Positions 10,301 to 18,858 of a stretch of 64,000 nt of DNA are shown here, piece after piece. The DNA comes from Candidatus Kapaibacterium sp. Lineage in GTDB: Bacteria; Bacteroidota; Ignavibacteria; Kapaibacteriales; NICIL-2. Each line of letters opens with the position of its first letter. Position 1 is the stretch's first letter. Location: positions 186,001 through 250,000 of the forward strand of contig BPHK01000001.1 of the NCBI GenBank assembly GCA_026003495.1. Direction: 5' to 3'. The notes beneath the pieces are model-generated. The model was not told where the DNA came from and did no database searches. It saw nothing but the letters and a program-made list of their open reading frames with translations. The position numbers were made by a program, and so were the translations under genes.

Positions 10301-10619
10301 CACAGTTGCGCTCGATACAGAAATCACTCCAGAGCTCCATGCGGAAGGTATCGCCCGCGAGGTTGTCAATCGCATCCAGAATTTGCGGAAGGCAAGTGGC
10401 CTGCACGTGACCGATCGCATTCGGCTTGCGATCGAAGCCCCCGAGCAGATTCGCACCAGTCTTGAGCAGATGCGTCAATACGTAGCTGACGAAACGCTCG
10501 CGGTGGAGCTTGAGCTTTATCCCGACAGTAGGCGCAGAGGCAACGACGCTTGCGCAGTCGAAATTGACGGCATGACAATTCGTATCCGGCTCGAACCTGT
10601 ACCATCCGGCAGCACATAA
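7332..10619 (+). CDS. ileS: Isoleucyl-tRNA synthetase, eukaryote-like (IleRS2) type
   Basis: A 1095-aa class I aminoacyl-tRNA synthetase that charges tRNA-Ile. The HIGH signature is replaced by GIHH (residues 59-62, in PPTANGAPGIHH) and KMSKS is intact at 636-640. The CP1 editing domain lies between (VWTTTPWTLFGNVALAV, TGIVHLAPAFGQDDFE), and an anticodon-binding domain and long C-terminal extension follow. This arrangement is that of the IleRS2 clade, known for tolerance to mupirocin. I chose ATG 7332 because MATFPPYDDELNFPALEERI aligns with family N-termini; an in-frame ATG about 100 bp upstream would extend into the ribH promoter region. Confidence 0.97.
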   Translation: MATFPPYDDELNFPALEERILEFWDASGAFERSLAQRLEEGAPWFSFYEGPPTANGAPGIHHMMARTVKDAICRYKTMRGYYVRRQAGWDTHGLPVEIAASKELGLLTRNDIIAYGIDRFNRYCRELVERHITMEGGWRYLTRRMGFWVDLDAAYMTCSNEYIESVWWSLKQLFDRGLIVQGFKVVPQSPTIETPLSSHELSLGYRTVRDPSVYLVVRVVQPSHPALEGAALLVWTTTPWTLFGNVALAVHPELEYAVVTARSTNDPEQSLRVVLLASRIEAVFDRQWEVSVEATLPGSALVGTRYEQIFDDIALDLDAHPNALSVLPGEFVTTEEGTGIVHLAPAFGQDDFEMMQRFNLPMPVPVTPNGHFTEAVRQFAGRAIKTFTYPDGSVEEGADRDIVAALKARGKVLKATFDYEHTYPHCWRTGNPIMYYARQSWFIRSPEYRDRMIELNRTIRWQPPEIGSGRFGNWLEEVKDWALSRDRFWGTPLPIWVSDDGDAFAIGSIAELLEGFIEQPGGGRVPAAAVAEELDLHRPFVDRIVFERNGKIYRRVPDVIDVWYDSGAMPFAQFHYPFENRELFERSFPADFIAEGIDQTRGWFYTLHNLATALFDQPAFRSVVVNELVLDSAGQKMSKSRGNTVDPFAMMQRYGADAVRWYMVASNPPWKPLRFNESDIASTVLADFFRALTNTYAFFALYANVDGFTGTEPLVPVADRPEIDRWVLSALHSLRTRYCEEMDQYDITRAARMVQDFVRRDVSNWYVRRNRRRFWKGERDEDKRAAYQTLYEVLRTVSVLIAPIAPFLAEDLYQRLRRDSDPLSVHMERIEPGDPSLWDETLERRMALAQQIVYLVRSLREKARIRTRQPLRRILIPPVSIEQRRDIEHVAPLIAEEVNVKAIEFLDDESAVVRRTAKPNFRTLGKRYGKDVQRIAAAIRAMAPHEIRQLLEQGVLTLKLGDLETTITLEDVEIISEDIEGWLVASEGSITVALDTEITPELHAEGIAREVVNRIQNLRKASGLHVTDRIRLAIEAPEQIRTSLEQMRQYVADETLAVELELYPDSRRRGNDACAVEIDGMTIRIRLEPVPSGST

Positions 10620-10622
10620 TCC

Positions 10623-11000
10623 ATGCCAATCCGCATTGGGCACTACGAACACCGCTCCGAGCCACTGCTGCCGCGGCGGCTTTTTGTTCGCCGCATGCTC
10701 GGGCATGGTGCGATTGCTGCCCTGTTCCTGGTCATTTCCTTGGGTATCGGGATTGTTGGGTACCATACCGTTGAGGGGCTCTCGTGGGTAGATTCGATCC
10801 TCGAGGCAGCGATGATTTTGGCAGGCATGGGTCCGGTCACCACGCTCCACAGCTCGGCTGGGAAGCTCTTTGCGGCTGCGTATGCGCTCTACGCAGGAAT
10901 TGCATTTCTGGCGACCGTCGGTGTCTTGCTCGCACCAATTGTTCATCGCATCCTCCACCGTCTCCACGCCGAGCAGCGCGAGCGCGCGTCTAGCCAGTGA
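10623..11000 (+). CDS. Two-TM membrane protein resembling a degenerate potassium-channel pore
   Basis: A 125-aa protein starting 3 bp after ileS. A basic N-terminus is followed by TM1 (about residues 29-48, AIAALFLVISLGIGIVGYHT), a re-entrant-like segment SWVDSILEAAMILAGMGPV and TM2 (LFAAAYALYAGIAFLATVGVL), then a basic tail. The pattern is that of Ion_trans_2 two-TM pore domains, but the selectivity-filter position reads GMGPV instead of TVGYG, so potassium selectivity is unlikely. Related short proteins occur in Bacteroidota as uncharacterised genes. Function unknown. Confidence 0.75.
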   Translation: MPIRIGHYEHRSEPLLPRRLFVRRMLGHGAIAALFLVISLGIGIVGYHTVEGLSWVDSILEAAMILAGMGPVTTLHSSAGKLFAAAYALYAGIAFLATVGVLLAPIVHRILHRLHAEQRERASSQ

Positions 11001-11023
11001 GCCGATGATGGAGGTTAAACTTG

Positions 11024-12100
11024 TCAGCGCTCGACCGGAAGGTGGAGCATGCCGACCAGCGCAGGGAGAATCGTGCCGACGTGCTCCATATCACGCTCCC
11101 AGGCAACAAGCTGAATAGTAGCCAACCACCCTCGCGCGAAAAAAACGCCATAGGTCGTTTGGACCGTATCACCGCGACGTGGCGCAAGGGTGCGGTACCA
11201 CGTTCCTGTCAGTTTCCCCAGGCGGGATTCAGAAGGCGGCGACCATTGCTCGAGCCCTTTCCGTTCTGCGATGTGCTCGACGACTTCCGCCATTGCAGAA
11301 TCGCTGATGTGATACTGAGCGACGGTGTAGTCAATTCGGACAAGCGGCAGTTGCACGGCGACGGTATTCCAGAGTGAGTCGTCGGTGCGATCAGGCAGAA
11401 AGAGTGGTGTGCTGCCGGTAGTTGAGACTTTCTCCATCCAGACCTTGGGGAATCCAAGTTTCCAACCCGTGGGGTGTACAAGCAACGTCGTGTCGCGATG
11501 GATAAGATTGTCCATCGCGATGCTTGCGAGAATCTGTCGGTACGTGCGATTGCTGGCGGTACCGAGGGTTCGGGGGTTGTTCCGGCTCCGCACGATGACG
11601 AGCGCAACGTCCTGGCCACGCTTGGCGGAGGTGATGAGTGTAAAGAGCGAATCGTTTGCGGTTGTGTCCCGAAGCTCAATCGAGATTTCCTCGGCGGGGG
11701 CGAGACCTACCAAGCGCTGAGTCGCATCGGTGATCATCAGCGGTGCAGGTGCGTTTGACGAACGGCGCAGTTGCACAAGGTCCAGCATACGGCCGAGAAG
11801 GTCAACAGTTGAGAGAAATTCCGGTACCGCAGCAATGAAGATTGCCAGCGAGTCGCCGTAGCGCACCTGGAGGGCCGTCGGTGCATCCGTTGTGGGACGA
11901 ACGGTCGGCACAGCAAGTTCGAAGCTGTACATCTCCGGCGTCGAATAGTGTGCCAGCGACCATGCACCGAGTGCAATCGTGTCGGGATGAGGAAGGTGAA
12001 CGCGGATGTCGGCAACCGGCAACGCAACGAGAGTGTCACTGGCGAGCGCGCTGAACATGCACGCAGGAGAACACACCAGAAGAGCCAAGAGCAGTCGCAT
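11024..12100 (-). CDS. Exported protein of unknown function
   Basis: A 358-aa protein; ATG at 12100 gives MRLLLALLVCSPACMFSALA, a signal peptide. The mature protein is mostly beta-rich with scattered helices; segments such as AQYHISDSAMAEVVEHIAER and TYGVFFARGWLATIQLVAWE are readable, but I recognise no family, metal site or repeat. No lipobox is convincing. It stands alone on the minus strand between the convergent two-TM gene and the DUF389 operon, with a TAATTTCGC element 36 bp upstream of the start. No ribosome-binding site is apparent. Confidence 0.7.
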   Translation of the reverse strand: MRLLLALLVCSPACMFSALASDTLVALPVADIRVHLPHPDTIALGAWSLAHYSTPEMYSFELAVPTVRPTTDAPTALQVRYGDSLAIFIAAVPEFLSTVDLLGRMLDLVQLRRSSNAPAPLMITDATQRLVGLAPAEEISIELRDTTANDSLFTLITSAKRGQDVALVIVRSRNNPRTLGTASNRTYRQILASIAMDNLIHRDTTLLVHPTGWKLGFPKVWMEKVSTTGSTPLFLPDRTDDSLWNTVAVQLPLVRIDYTVAQYHISDSAMAEVVEHIAERKGLEQWSPPSESRLGKLTGTWYRTLAPRRGDTVQTTYGVFFARGWLATIQLVAWERDMEHVGTILPALVGMLHLPVER

Positions 12101-12135
12101 ATGCAAGGAGGCACAGGACAGGGAACATCGAGCGC

Positions 12136-12144
12136 GCGAAATTA
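12136..12144 (-). promoter_or_regulatory. Candidate -7 promoter element
   Basis: Minus-strand TAATTTCGC, 36 bp upstream of the exported-protein start at 12100; an exact match to the elements before the MCE gene and the fatty-acid hydroxylase gene. Confidence 0.45.
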
Positions 12145-12193
12145 GGACTGGCGAGGGTGGAAAGCCGTAATGCAGATCTTGTAGGTTATGGAA

Positions 12194-13567
12194 TCATCTG
12201 GGCGACAATGGTCTTTCGAGCGCGACCAATCGCAGCTGCTCGCGGCGGGTCCGCATGCGGAGCCATTGCTCAAATTGCTTCCTCCGCGAGGCTGTGAGGT
12301 GCTTTGCCTCGAAGAGCGCAACGGTCATCGTATCCTGCACTGTAGCTGATGAAGGAGAGCGGACCACAACCTGCCGCAGGGCGATTCGTTCGATTTCGGG
12401 AAACAGGATCGGCAGCTCGCTGGCAATCTGCTCGGTGAGAGTGTCATCGTTGCGATAGGTGACCATTGCGCGTTCGAGAGCGATGAGACTATCCTGGAGA
12501 CGTTCGAGCTTGCGCTCGGTCTTCTGGTAAATGTCTTCGAGCACGGCGGTACGGATGTTCTCGGTGGAAATCGCAGGGCTGCCGCCTTGCAGGATTTCCA
12601 AGCGCATTCGCTTGAGTCCGTATAGTTCAAGATGCTGGCGCCGTTCTGCGATGCGAAGGCTATCAAGTGGCTCACCAAGGAGGACGACTTTCAGCATCGT
12701 CGAATCCCCACTTGGCTCGACTTGGTAGCTGACGACGGTGGCGCGGGGGAGGTGAAATTCTGCTTGAACGTACCGGCGGATGCGTTGCTCGGTGATGGTC
12801 TCATCCACAACGCGCCAGGCAAGGTAGATACTTGGCAACGCTGTGGTAATCACCACCGCCCAGATAATGCGACGGACGCGCTGCCGGCCGGATTCTCCCT
12901 CCATCCGATTTGGGAAGCGGAGCAATTGTGCGACTGCATACGCCGCCGTACTGATGAACACCGTGTTGATGGCAAGCAAATAGAACGCACCGAAGAAGAA
13001 CCTCCACTCTTGCAGCGCCAGCCCATAGCCAACTGTACAGAGTGGTGGCATCAGGGCCGTCGCGATTGCAACCCCAGCGATCACAGTGAACTTCTTCTCA
13101 CGGCTGGTCGAGGCAATAATCCCCGCCAGGCCACCGAAGAACGCGATCAACACATCCCAAAGCGTAGGACTAGTACGAGCAAGAAGTTCAGATTGGGGCT
13201 CCTTGAGCGGCGACAGCGCAAAGTAGATTGCAGAGCTGACAATACCGAACAAGACGGCAACGCCGTAGTTCTTGCTGGATTTCTTGAGCAGAGCAAGATC
13301 GTAGGTCGCCAGACTAACCCCCATCGCGATGATCGGTCCCATCAGCGGCGAAATGAGCATCGCGCCAATGATGACCGCCGTCGAGTTCACGTTCAACCCT
13401 ACTGATGCAACCAGCACGGCACAGATGAGCACCCAGAGATTGACGCCGCGAAACTCAGCGTCGCGTTCAATTGCCGCGATGATTGCAGCGGGGTCGTCTC
13501 GATCGCGCTGGAGATCGAGCCGCTCGAAAATCACAGCAACGCGGCGAAGCAAGGTAGGAATGTTCAT
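12194..13567 (-). CDS. DUF389 (TIGR00341-like) membrane protein
   Basis: A 457-aa protein. The start is ATG 13567, inside the ATGA overlap with the upstream gene and just after AGGAGG. It has the family hallmark VGLNVNSTAVIIGAMLISPL (about residues 50-70) followed by GPIIAMGVSLATYD and five or six transmembrane helices. The C-terminal 200 residues are soluble and form a helical, charged region (residues about 270-457) whose role is unknown. The biochemical function of DUF389 proteins is not established. It is co-transcribed with the small membrane protein upstream. Confidence 0.88.
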   Translation of the reverse strand: MNIPTLLRRVAVIFERLDLQRDRDDPAAIIAAIERDAEFRGVNLWVLICAVLVASVGLNVNSTAVIIGAMLISPLMGPIIAMGVSLATYDLALLKKSSKNYGVAVLFGIVSSAIYFALSPLKEPQSELLARTSPTLWDVLIAFFGGLAGIIASTSREKKFTVIAGVAIATALMPPLCTVGYGLALQEWRFFFGAFYLLAINTVFISTAAYAVAQLLRFPNRMEGESGRQRVRRIIWAVVITTALPSIYLAWRVVDETITEQRIRRYVQAEFHLPRATVVSYQVEPSGDSTMLKVVLLGEPLDSLRIAERRQHLELYGLKRMRLEILQGGSPAISTENIRTAVLEDIYQKTERKLERLQDSLIALERAMVTYRNDDTLTEQIASELPILFPEIERIALRQVVVRSPSSATVQDTMTVALFEAKHLTASRRKQFEQWLRMRTRREQLRLVALERPLSPR

Positions 13568-14040
13568 TCCTCCTGTGCAGGTGGTGGCGGCACGCGATTC
13601 TCTAACTCCTCTGCGTGGCGGATCATTCCGCCACGGTGTGCTGCTACAGCGACGAGTACAAGGGAAGCAAGTACAGCTACGATAAGTGCCGTGGATGCAC
13701 CCCAACGGAATTGCTCTCCCCACCAACGCTGGCCAATGGTGATGCCGATGGCAAGCCCAGCGGTGACAACAGTCGCCAGCACGGCGACTTTCGCGCTCTC
13801 TTCGTGTGCTTCGATCGCTGCAGCGTTGATGCCAGGTACGTGCTCGAGTAAGTGCTCAGCCTCCTCTCCGGTCTGGAGCGTGACAATCGCTGCAATGCCC
13901 GCTACAACGACCAGCCAGGTCCCAGCACTGAGCAGGCTCCGATTCCGGCGAACCAGAGCACCAAAGAGCAGCGCTGCCGCAATCAGCGTAAAAAACAGCG
14001 GCGCGTGATTGATCGCAAGGTGCAAGAATGCTGCATTCAT
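13564..14040 (-). CDS. Small polytopic membrane protein (DUF2231-like)
   Basis: A 158-aa protein beginning MNAAFLHLAINHAPLFFTLI, with four predicted TM helices, two histidines in the first helix (HLAINH) and an acidic linker TGEEAEHLLEHVPGINAA. This resembles DUF2231-type haem-associated membrane proteins, but the assignment is tentative. An in-frame ATG at 14118 would leave only 17 bp to the divergent YfhO start; ATG 14040 leaves room for the TATTTGC element at 14075, so I prefer it. Its stop overlaps the DUF389 start (ATGA). Confidence 0.78.
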   Translation of the reverse strand: MNAAFLHLAINHAPLFFTLIAAALLFGALVRRNRSLLSAGTWLVVVAGIAAIVTLQTGEEAEHLLEHVPGINAAAIEAHEESAKVAVLATVVTAGLAIGITIGQRWWGEQFRWGASTALIVAVLASLVLVAVAAHRGGMIRHAEELENRVPPPPAQEE

Positions 14041-14074
14041 GGCGAAACTGCTATCCCGCTGGGGTAAAACGATG

Positions 14075-14081
14075 GCAAATA
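14075..14081 (-). promoter_or_regulatory. Candidate -7 element for the DUF2231-like/DUF389 operon
   Basis: Minus-strand TATTTGC, 35 bp upstream of ATG 14040; supports that start over the upstream ATG at 14118. Confidence 0.35.
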
Positions 14082-14100
14082 TCGCTAACGCACAGCCGAG

Positions 14101-14110
14101 TATTTTTGCC
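14101..14110 (+). promoter_or_regulatory. Candidate -7 element for the YfhO-like gene
   Basis: TATTTTTGCC 26 bp before ATG 14136, 20 bp from the opposing element at 14075-14081, so the two divergent promoters would be nearly back to back. Confidence 0.4.
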
Positions 14111-14135
14111 CGCTCCATTTTTCGGAACAGATGCA

Positions 14136-16301
14136 ATGAAATCGCAGCAACCGACTTCACCCGCGCTCCTTCCGGCGACACTACTCCCGCGTCTTGAGCG
14201 ACGCACTTCGGCGATTGCCATCGCAACTATTGCGGCGTTAGTGCTTGTCTTCCTCTGGAAGGGCATCTTCGGAGGCTCGTTCATCTCTTCGGATAGTCTT
14301 TCGTCGGAGAGCTTCAAGCCATACTTGGAGCAGATTTCCAAACGCGGCGAATTCCCACTCTGGGTGCCCTACATCTTCAGTGGTATGCCTGGCTACGGCG
14401 CACTGCTGGTGACCGGCGATCGGTGGTGGGATGTTGTCAGTGCTGTTGTCTTCGGCATCGCAAAAGCGATCGGGAGCATATTCGGCAGCGATACTGCGCG
14501 CGTCGCGTTCTGGTACGTGCTCTACGGCGCGGGGATGTATGTGCTGCTTCGGCGAAAAGGGCACGTACCGCTCATAGCGCTCATCTCAGCGGTAGCGGCT
14601 GTCTTTTCGACATTCGTCATCGTCTGGGTGATGATTGGTCACCTGACCAAGCCCGTCGCGTTGGCGATGTTTCCGTGGATATTGCTCGGGTTGGAGTCAC
14701 TCCGCGAACGCTGGCGATTGCTCGAGGCGGTGCTCTTGGTGGTGGCGGTGCACGTGCTCATCGAGTCCACACACCTGCAGATGGTCTTCTACGGGGTGTG
14801 CACGTTTGCGCTCTACCTGCTCTTCGAACTCGGTAGTGCCGTGGTGCGTCGCCAGAACGTCGGTGGTGTACTTCGGGCAGGAGTGACGCTTGCAGTTGCT
14901 GCAGCGCTCTCGTTCGGTATGGCTGCCGATCGCTACTTGACGACGCTCGAGTACACACCCTACTCAACGCGCGGGACAGCCCCGATTAGCGTTCGGAAAA
15001 ATCCTGATCCTGCCCAGCAGAAAAAGCTCGATGGCAACGACTACGAGTACGCGACGAACTGGTCGTTTTCGCCAGAGGAGATGATCACGTTCCTGGTGCC
15101 GAATTACTTCGGCTTCGGCAAACTTGACTATCACGGTCCGCTCACCGGAGGACGCACAACGAAGATGATGGCCTACTGGGGACAGATGCCGTTCACTGAT
15201 GCAGCAAACTACATGGGCATCCTCGTGCTCATGCTGGCAATCGTCGGCGCGTGGATCTATCGGCGGGAGGTGTTCGTGCAGTTTCTCGTTGTGCTTGGGC
15301 TCTTTGGGCTTGTTCTGTCGTTTGGGAAAAATTTCCCTCTGCTCTACGACGCGTTCTACTACCATGTGCCGCTGTTCAACAAGTTCCGTGCGCCGAGCAT
15401 GGCGCTGGTGATGCTCCAGTTTGCCGTGCCGATTCTTGCTGCGTATGGATTGCGCGGCATCGCAGAACGGCGATCGGTGAAGATGGTGCGGACGCTGTTG
15501 ATCATTGCAGGCGTGTGGCTTGTGCTTGGGTTTATCGTGCCTGGGATGATCGAATCGAGCTATCGCCAGAGCGTCATGGCAAGCCAGCAGCTTGCGCAGT
15601 ACTCGCCAGAAATCAAGACGGAACTGGCGCGCTTTGTGTTCAGCCAAATGCGCAGCGATTGGATCGTCACCGCAATCGTGCTCATTCTTGGCTGTCTGCT
15701 ACTCTTGCTGTGGGTGCGCGGAGCGCTCCGTCCGCACTGGGCACTGCTCGGAGTGCTGGTGCTCGTGGTTGCCGATCTCTGGCGTGTCGGTTACCGTCCG
15801 ATGGAGGTCGCCAAAGGAAGAACGCCGGAGCGTACGTTCCAGCGGTACGACTACGTGGACTTCCTCCGCCGCGACACCAGTGATTATCGCATTGCCGATT
15901 TCGGTGCGTTGCCCGTGCCGAATGCATCGGCGTACTACGGCTTGGAGAACATTCACGGCTACCATTCGGCGAAACTGCGCATCTACCAAGACCTGCTGGA
16001 CGAAGCCGGCAATGGTGGAGGCTCGGTCATCATGAACCCGTTCCTGTGGAATCTGCTCGGTGTCAAGTACATCCTCGCTGAGCGACGAATGTTCGAGCAA
16101 TCCGAGCCACTCTTCCGCTCGACTACTGGCGCGCTCATCTACGCCAATCCGTCTGCGTTGCCGCGAGCGTTCTTTGTGCGGCATGCGGCAGTGGCTTCGG
16201 ATGTAGCGATCCTCAAGCGGCTGCAGGCAGGCGATTTCGATCCACGCGATACGGTCTTCCTCGAGCAGTCGCTCTCCTGCTGCAGTTGCCCCACCCGATA
16301 G
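14136..16301 (+). CDS. YfhO-like polytopic membrane protein (interrupted at its 3' end)
   Basis: A protein with at least eleven TM segments and the YfhO pattern: early SFISSDSLSSESFKPYLE, then NYFGFGKLDYHGPLTGGRTT, KFRAPSMALVMLQFAVPILA and a C-terminal lumenal part with GLENIHGYHSAKLRIYQDLL. YfhO proteins are GT-C-fold membrane proteins linked to glycosylation of surface polymers. The frame stops at 16301 after VFLEQSL, but the family tail continues in two other frames: RSPAAVAPPDSGAFVQLVEK (from 16270) and FSEIYYPVSWHAYVDG (from about 16382). Two +1 shifts thus separate it from its true end at 16648. Start ATG 14136 rests on context and a -7 element 26 bp upstream. Confidence 0.85.
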   Translation: MKSQQPTSPALLPATLLPRLERRTSAIAIATIAALVLVFLWKGIFGGSFISSDSLSSESFKPYLEQISKRGEFPLWVPYIFSGMPGYGALLVTGDRWWDVVSAVVFGIAKAIGSIFGSDTARVAFWYVLYGAGMYVLLRRKGHVPLIALISAVAAVFSTFVIVWVMIGHLTKPVALAMFPWILLGLESLRERWRLLEAVLLVVAVHVLIESTHLQMVFYGVCTFALYLLFELGSAVVRRQNVGGVLRAGVTLAVAAALSFGMAADRYLTTLEYTPYSTRGTAPISVRKNPDPAQQKKLDGNDYEYATNWSFSPEEMITFLVPNYFGFGKLDYHGPLTGGRTTKMMAYWGQMPFTDAANYMGILVLMLAIVGAWIYRREVFVQFLVVLGLFGLVLSFGKNFPLLYDAFYYHVPLFNKFRAPSMALVMLQFAVPILAAYGLRGIAERRSVKMVRTLLIIAGVWLVLGFIVPGMIESSYRQSVMASQQLAQYSPEIKTELARFVFSQMRSDWIVTAIVLILGCLLLLLWVRGALRPHWALLGVLVLVVADLWRVGYRPMEVAKGRTPERTFQRYDYVDFLRRDTSDYRIADFGALPVPNASAYYGLENIHGYHSAKLRIYQDLLDEAGNGGGSVIMNPFLWNLLGVKYILAERRMFEQSEPLFRSTTGALIYANPSALPRAFFVRHAAVASDVAILKRLQAGDFDPRDTVFLEQSLSCCSCPTR

Positions 16302-16648
16302 TGGCGCATTCGTTCAGTTGGTCGAGAAGTCGTTCCACTACCAACGCTATCGAGTGCGAGCAACGGGATCGAATCTGCTCTTTCTTCAGCGAGATCTACT
16401 ACCCCGTCTCGTGGCATGCGTACGTAGATGGAAACGAAGTGCCCATCTACAAGGCGAACTTCGCATTCCGCGCTGTCGTTGTTCCACCAGGCGAGCATAC
16501 GCTCGAATTTCGCTTTACCTCGCCGGCATTCGAGAAAGGCAAGGCAATCAGTATGGCAAGTACGGCGATTGTCCTGTTGGCGATCGCAGGTCTGCTCTGG
16601 CAGTTCTGGCGCTCGCGGCGAGCGAGAGCCATTCCGAGCAGTGCGTGA
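16286..16648 (+). pseudogene. Displaced C-terminal part of the YfhO-like protein
   Basis: The real content starts at about 16382 and reads FFSEIYYPVSWHAYVDGNEV, AFRAVVVPPGEHTLEFRF and a final TM helix (TAIVLLAIAGLLWQFWRS). This is the standard YfhO C-terminal domain, out of frame with the main gene by two successive single-base insertions (near 16270 and 16380). Whether these are mutations or consensus errors cannot be settled from sequence alone. Residues encoded before 16382 in this frame are not meaningful. Confidence 0.8.
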
Positions 16649-16662
16649 GATATGCTCGGCAG

Positions 16663-18304
16663 CTACTCGGTAGCCGGGTCGAGCGGCACGATTGCACCAT
16701 CGCGGATGGTGAGCGGCATGCGGTGGGTCGCCGCCGGTTGCATCTGCTGCCGAAAGTGAATCGGGGATGATCAAGCGCACATCACGGCGTCCGGTGATGA
16801 TGCCGAGCAGGTAGGGATTCCCTTCGAGCAGGGAATAATCGTCGAGCACGTACACGGAGTACTTTGGGTATCCGATGGACCAGACGCTCAAGCCTGCTTG
16901 GAATGGACGTGGTTCGAGTAGTCGGTAGAGCTTCGGCCTTCGATCCTCCTGCTCAACCTGGCGGAGGAGCACGATCGCGGTATTGGGGGGTGCGCTTTCA
17001 GCGTAGCGAACAAGCTGCTCGAGCAACCCGCGAGCGCGAATGCCGTTGAGGTAGGCCAGCGATGCTTTCTGGCTAATCGCTGCGATGTGCGAAAGTCCCA
17101 GAACGACTGCGCCGATCGAAAAAAGAACCGCAAGCACCCGTCGGTTACGGATGAGTTCCCATGTGCGACCGAACCCTACCCCCAGCAGCACTGCGAAGAA
17201 GGGGAACGAATTGTACACGTAGAGTTCCGAAACGCGGTTGATCAGCGCAGTGGGAAACATTCCCATGAGCGCAAAGAGCGCTATCACGCCAAGCAGCCGG
17301 CGATGTTCGCGGCAGTGCCAGAGGCCATATCCGGCAATGCCCACGACGGCTCCTGTTGCAAGGATGAGCAGGACTTTTTCGAGAACTGTACCCGACGTCA
17401 GCGTGAAGTAGCCCGTGACCGTCGAGGTTGGAATCACCGCCGCAACTGTCAATTGCGCAATGTTCGTTAGAACGTTCAGTTCGAGCCGGACGGTGCGGTA
17501 TTCATCCACGTGGAGCGTGGTCGGGATGCCAACGGCAGCGCGCACGGCAAAGTACAGACCTGCAATGCCCACGTAGGGGAGCACTGCCACCAGCACTTGC
17601 ACAAGCCGCTGCTTCCACGGCTGATTGTGCCACCCTGCAGCAACGAACAATACTCCGATCATCGGGAGAAACCCAAGGCTCGATTCCTTCGACAGTAAGC
17701 TCAACGCGAACGTCGCAAGTGCGCCCCAGTGGACGCGGAATGGGTCGGGGTGGGGAGCATCCGTGCGATCTTCCGTCGCTCTCCGGTAGAGCAGCCAAAG
17801 TGTAAGGCATCCAAAGTATGTGCCTGCAATCTGCGAGGTCGTGTCGGTTTGCAGAATTGCTGCAGCGTTCGCCTGCGAGGCGATCATCACCAGTGCAGCT
17901 GCCACTTGGTGTGGAACGTCGAATCGTTCACGCTGCAGAAAACGCACAACGAGCCATGCAAGGAGCGCGTGCAGGAGGATGTTCACCGCGTGAATCGGCC
18001 ATGTTTCCCAACCCACGAGGGCTTGCGTTGAGGCCAGCAGTGCTGAGCTGAGCGGGCGATACCACGCGTGCGCGGGATTGGGTTCAACGAAGATGCGCCA
18101 GATCATCTCAGCGGGGCGGGCGAAGACGTACTGGAAGTCATCGCCATAGTACCCGATGGATAAACCTTGTACGTAAAGGATTGCGGTTCCCAGCAGCATC
18201 AGCAGGAACAGCCTACGTCGCGTGCGAGGATTTTCGAACGCGATAGGTTCGTTGGAGGAGCTGCTGGCGTCCATTGGCAAAACGGGGGTGTTCAACCGAG
18301 TCAT
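16663..18304 (-). CDS. GT-C-like polytopic membrane protein, frameshifted near the 3' end
   Basis: About 545 aa with ten or so TM helices. Residues near 45-60 carry YYGDDFQYVF, the acidic first-loop signature typical of GT-C glycosyltransferases (dolichyl-phosphate-mannose/TMTC-like), followed by HAWYRPLSSALLAS and a helix bundle. The frame is open to 16139, but past about 16740 it reads the antisense of the YfhO gene. A +1 shift in a GGCGGCGACCCACC tract restores a sensible end, THRMPLTIRDGAIVPLDPAT then TAG at 16663, 14 bp from the YfhO stop. ATG 18304 is preferred to 18403 because a TATTTGC element sits at 18350. Confidence 0.75.
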
Positions 18305-18349
18305 TGGCGCGGGATTCGCGGAGGTGCTAAAAAAAGCAGCACATCGAAA

Positions 18350-18356
18350 GCAAATA
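18350..18356 (-). promoter_or_regulatory. Candidate -7 element for the GT-C-like gene
   Basis: Minus-strand TATTTGC (in GATATTTGCTTTCG), 46 bp before ATG 18304. Confidence 0.3.
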
Positions 18357-18401
18357 TCGCTCTCAGGAGCAGAGTGTTGTAGTTTCGAGCAACGGTAGTT
18401 C

Positions 18402-18855
18402 ATGCAGAGTTCAGAGCATATGGCAGTGCGTTGGTGTGTTCTTCTGCTCGTCGGATGTGCAACGGTAGCGCAGGCAGGCGATACGCTTACGATTCCGCTT
18501 CTTTCGAATGAGCGCTTTCCTGCGCAGCCATCGGCAAAACAAGCGGTAGTGCGGCTTCCAGCCGACCGCAGTTATGCACGACTGCTCCTTCTGCTCTGCC
18601 CTGTCCAGGAGCCGAGCGCGGTCGAATGGAGTGCCTCCCCACAGCCTACAAGCGATGTAGTCCGCATCGAGCTTGCCCAACAGGTAACGGAGGTACGCCT
18701 GCTCAGCCTCGAAGGGCGGCAACGCGATGTACCAATCCGCACCGACAGGAACGAGCGCCGAACTGGACTGCTCAACGCTTGCGCCGGGGGTGTACCAGGT
18801 GGTAGCGACGACTGGTGTAGGGCGGGTAACTGTGCCAATCGTGGTTGTTCGGTAG
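18402..18855 (+). pseudogene. Small secreted T9SS-sorted protein, frameshifted
   Basis: ATG 18402 or 18420 gives a signal peptide (MAVRWCVLLLVGCATVAQAG) followed by a C-terminal sorting-domain pattern: SPQPTSDVVRIELAQQVTEV, then RLLSLEGRQ. The expected end, TSAELDCSTLAPGVYQVV then ATTGVGRVTVPIVVVR and TAG at 18853, is in the next frame, so a +1 shift lies between about 18720 and 18765. The unshifted frame would run antisense through tRNA-Leu, which argues against it. The restored product is about 150 aa, almost entirely signal peptide plus a type-IX-like sorting domain. It is divergent from the GT-C-like gene. Confidence 0.7.
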
Positions 18856-18858
18856 GTG

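Noticed and set aside
14040-14118. Upstream ATG at 14118 for the DUF2231-like protein, giving a signal-like N-terminus
   Set aside because: It would leave 17 bp between divergent starts and place a candidate -7 element inside the gene; ATG 14040 is more economical, though not proven.
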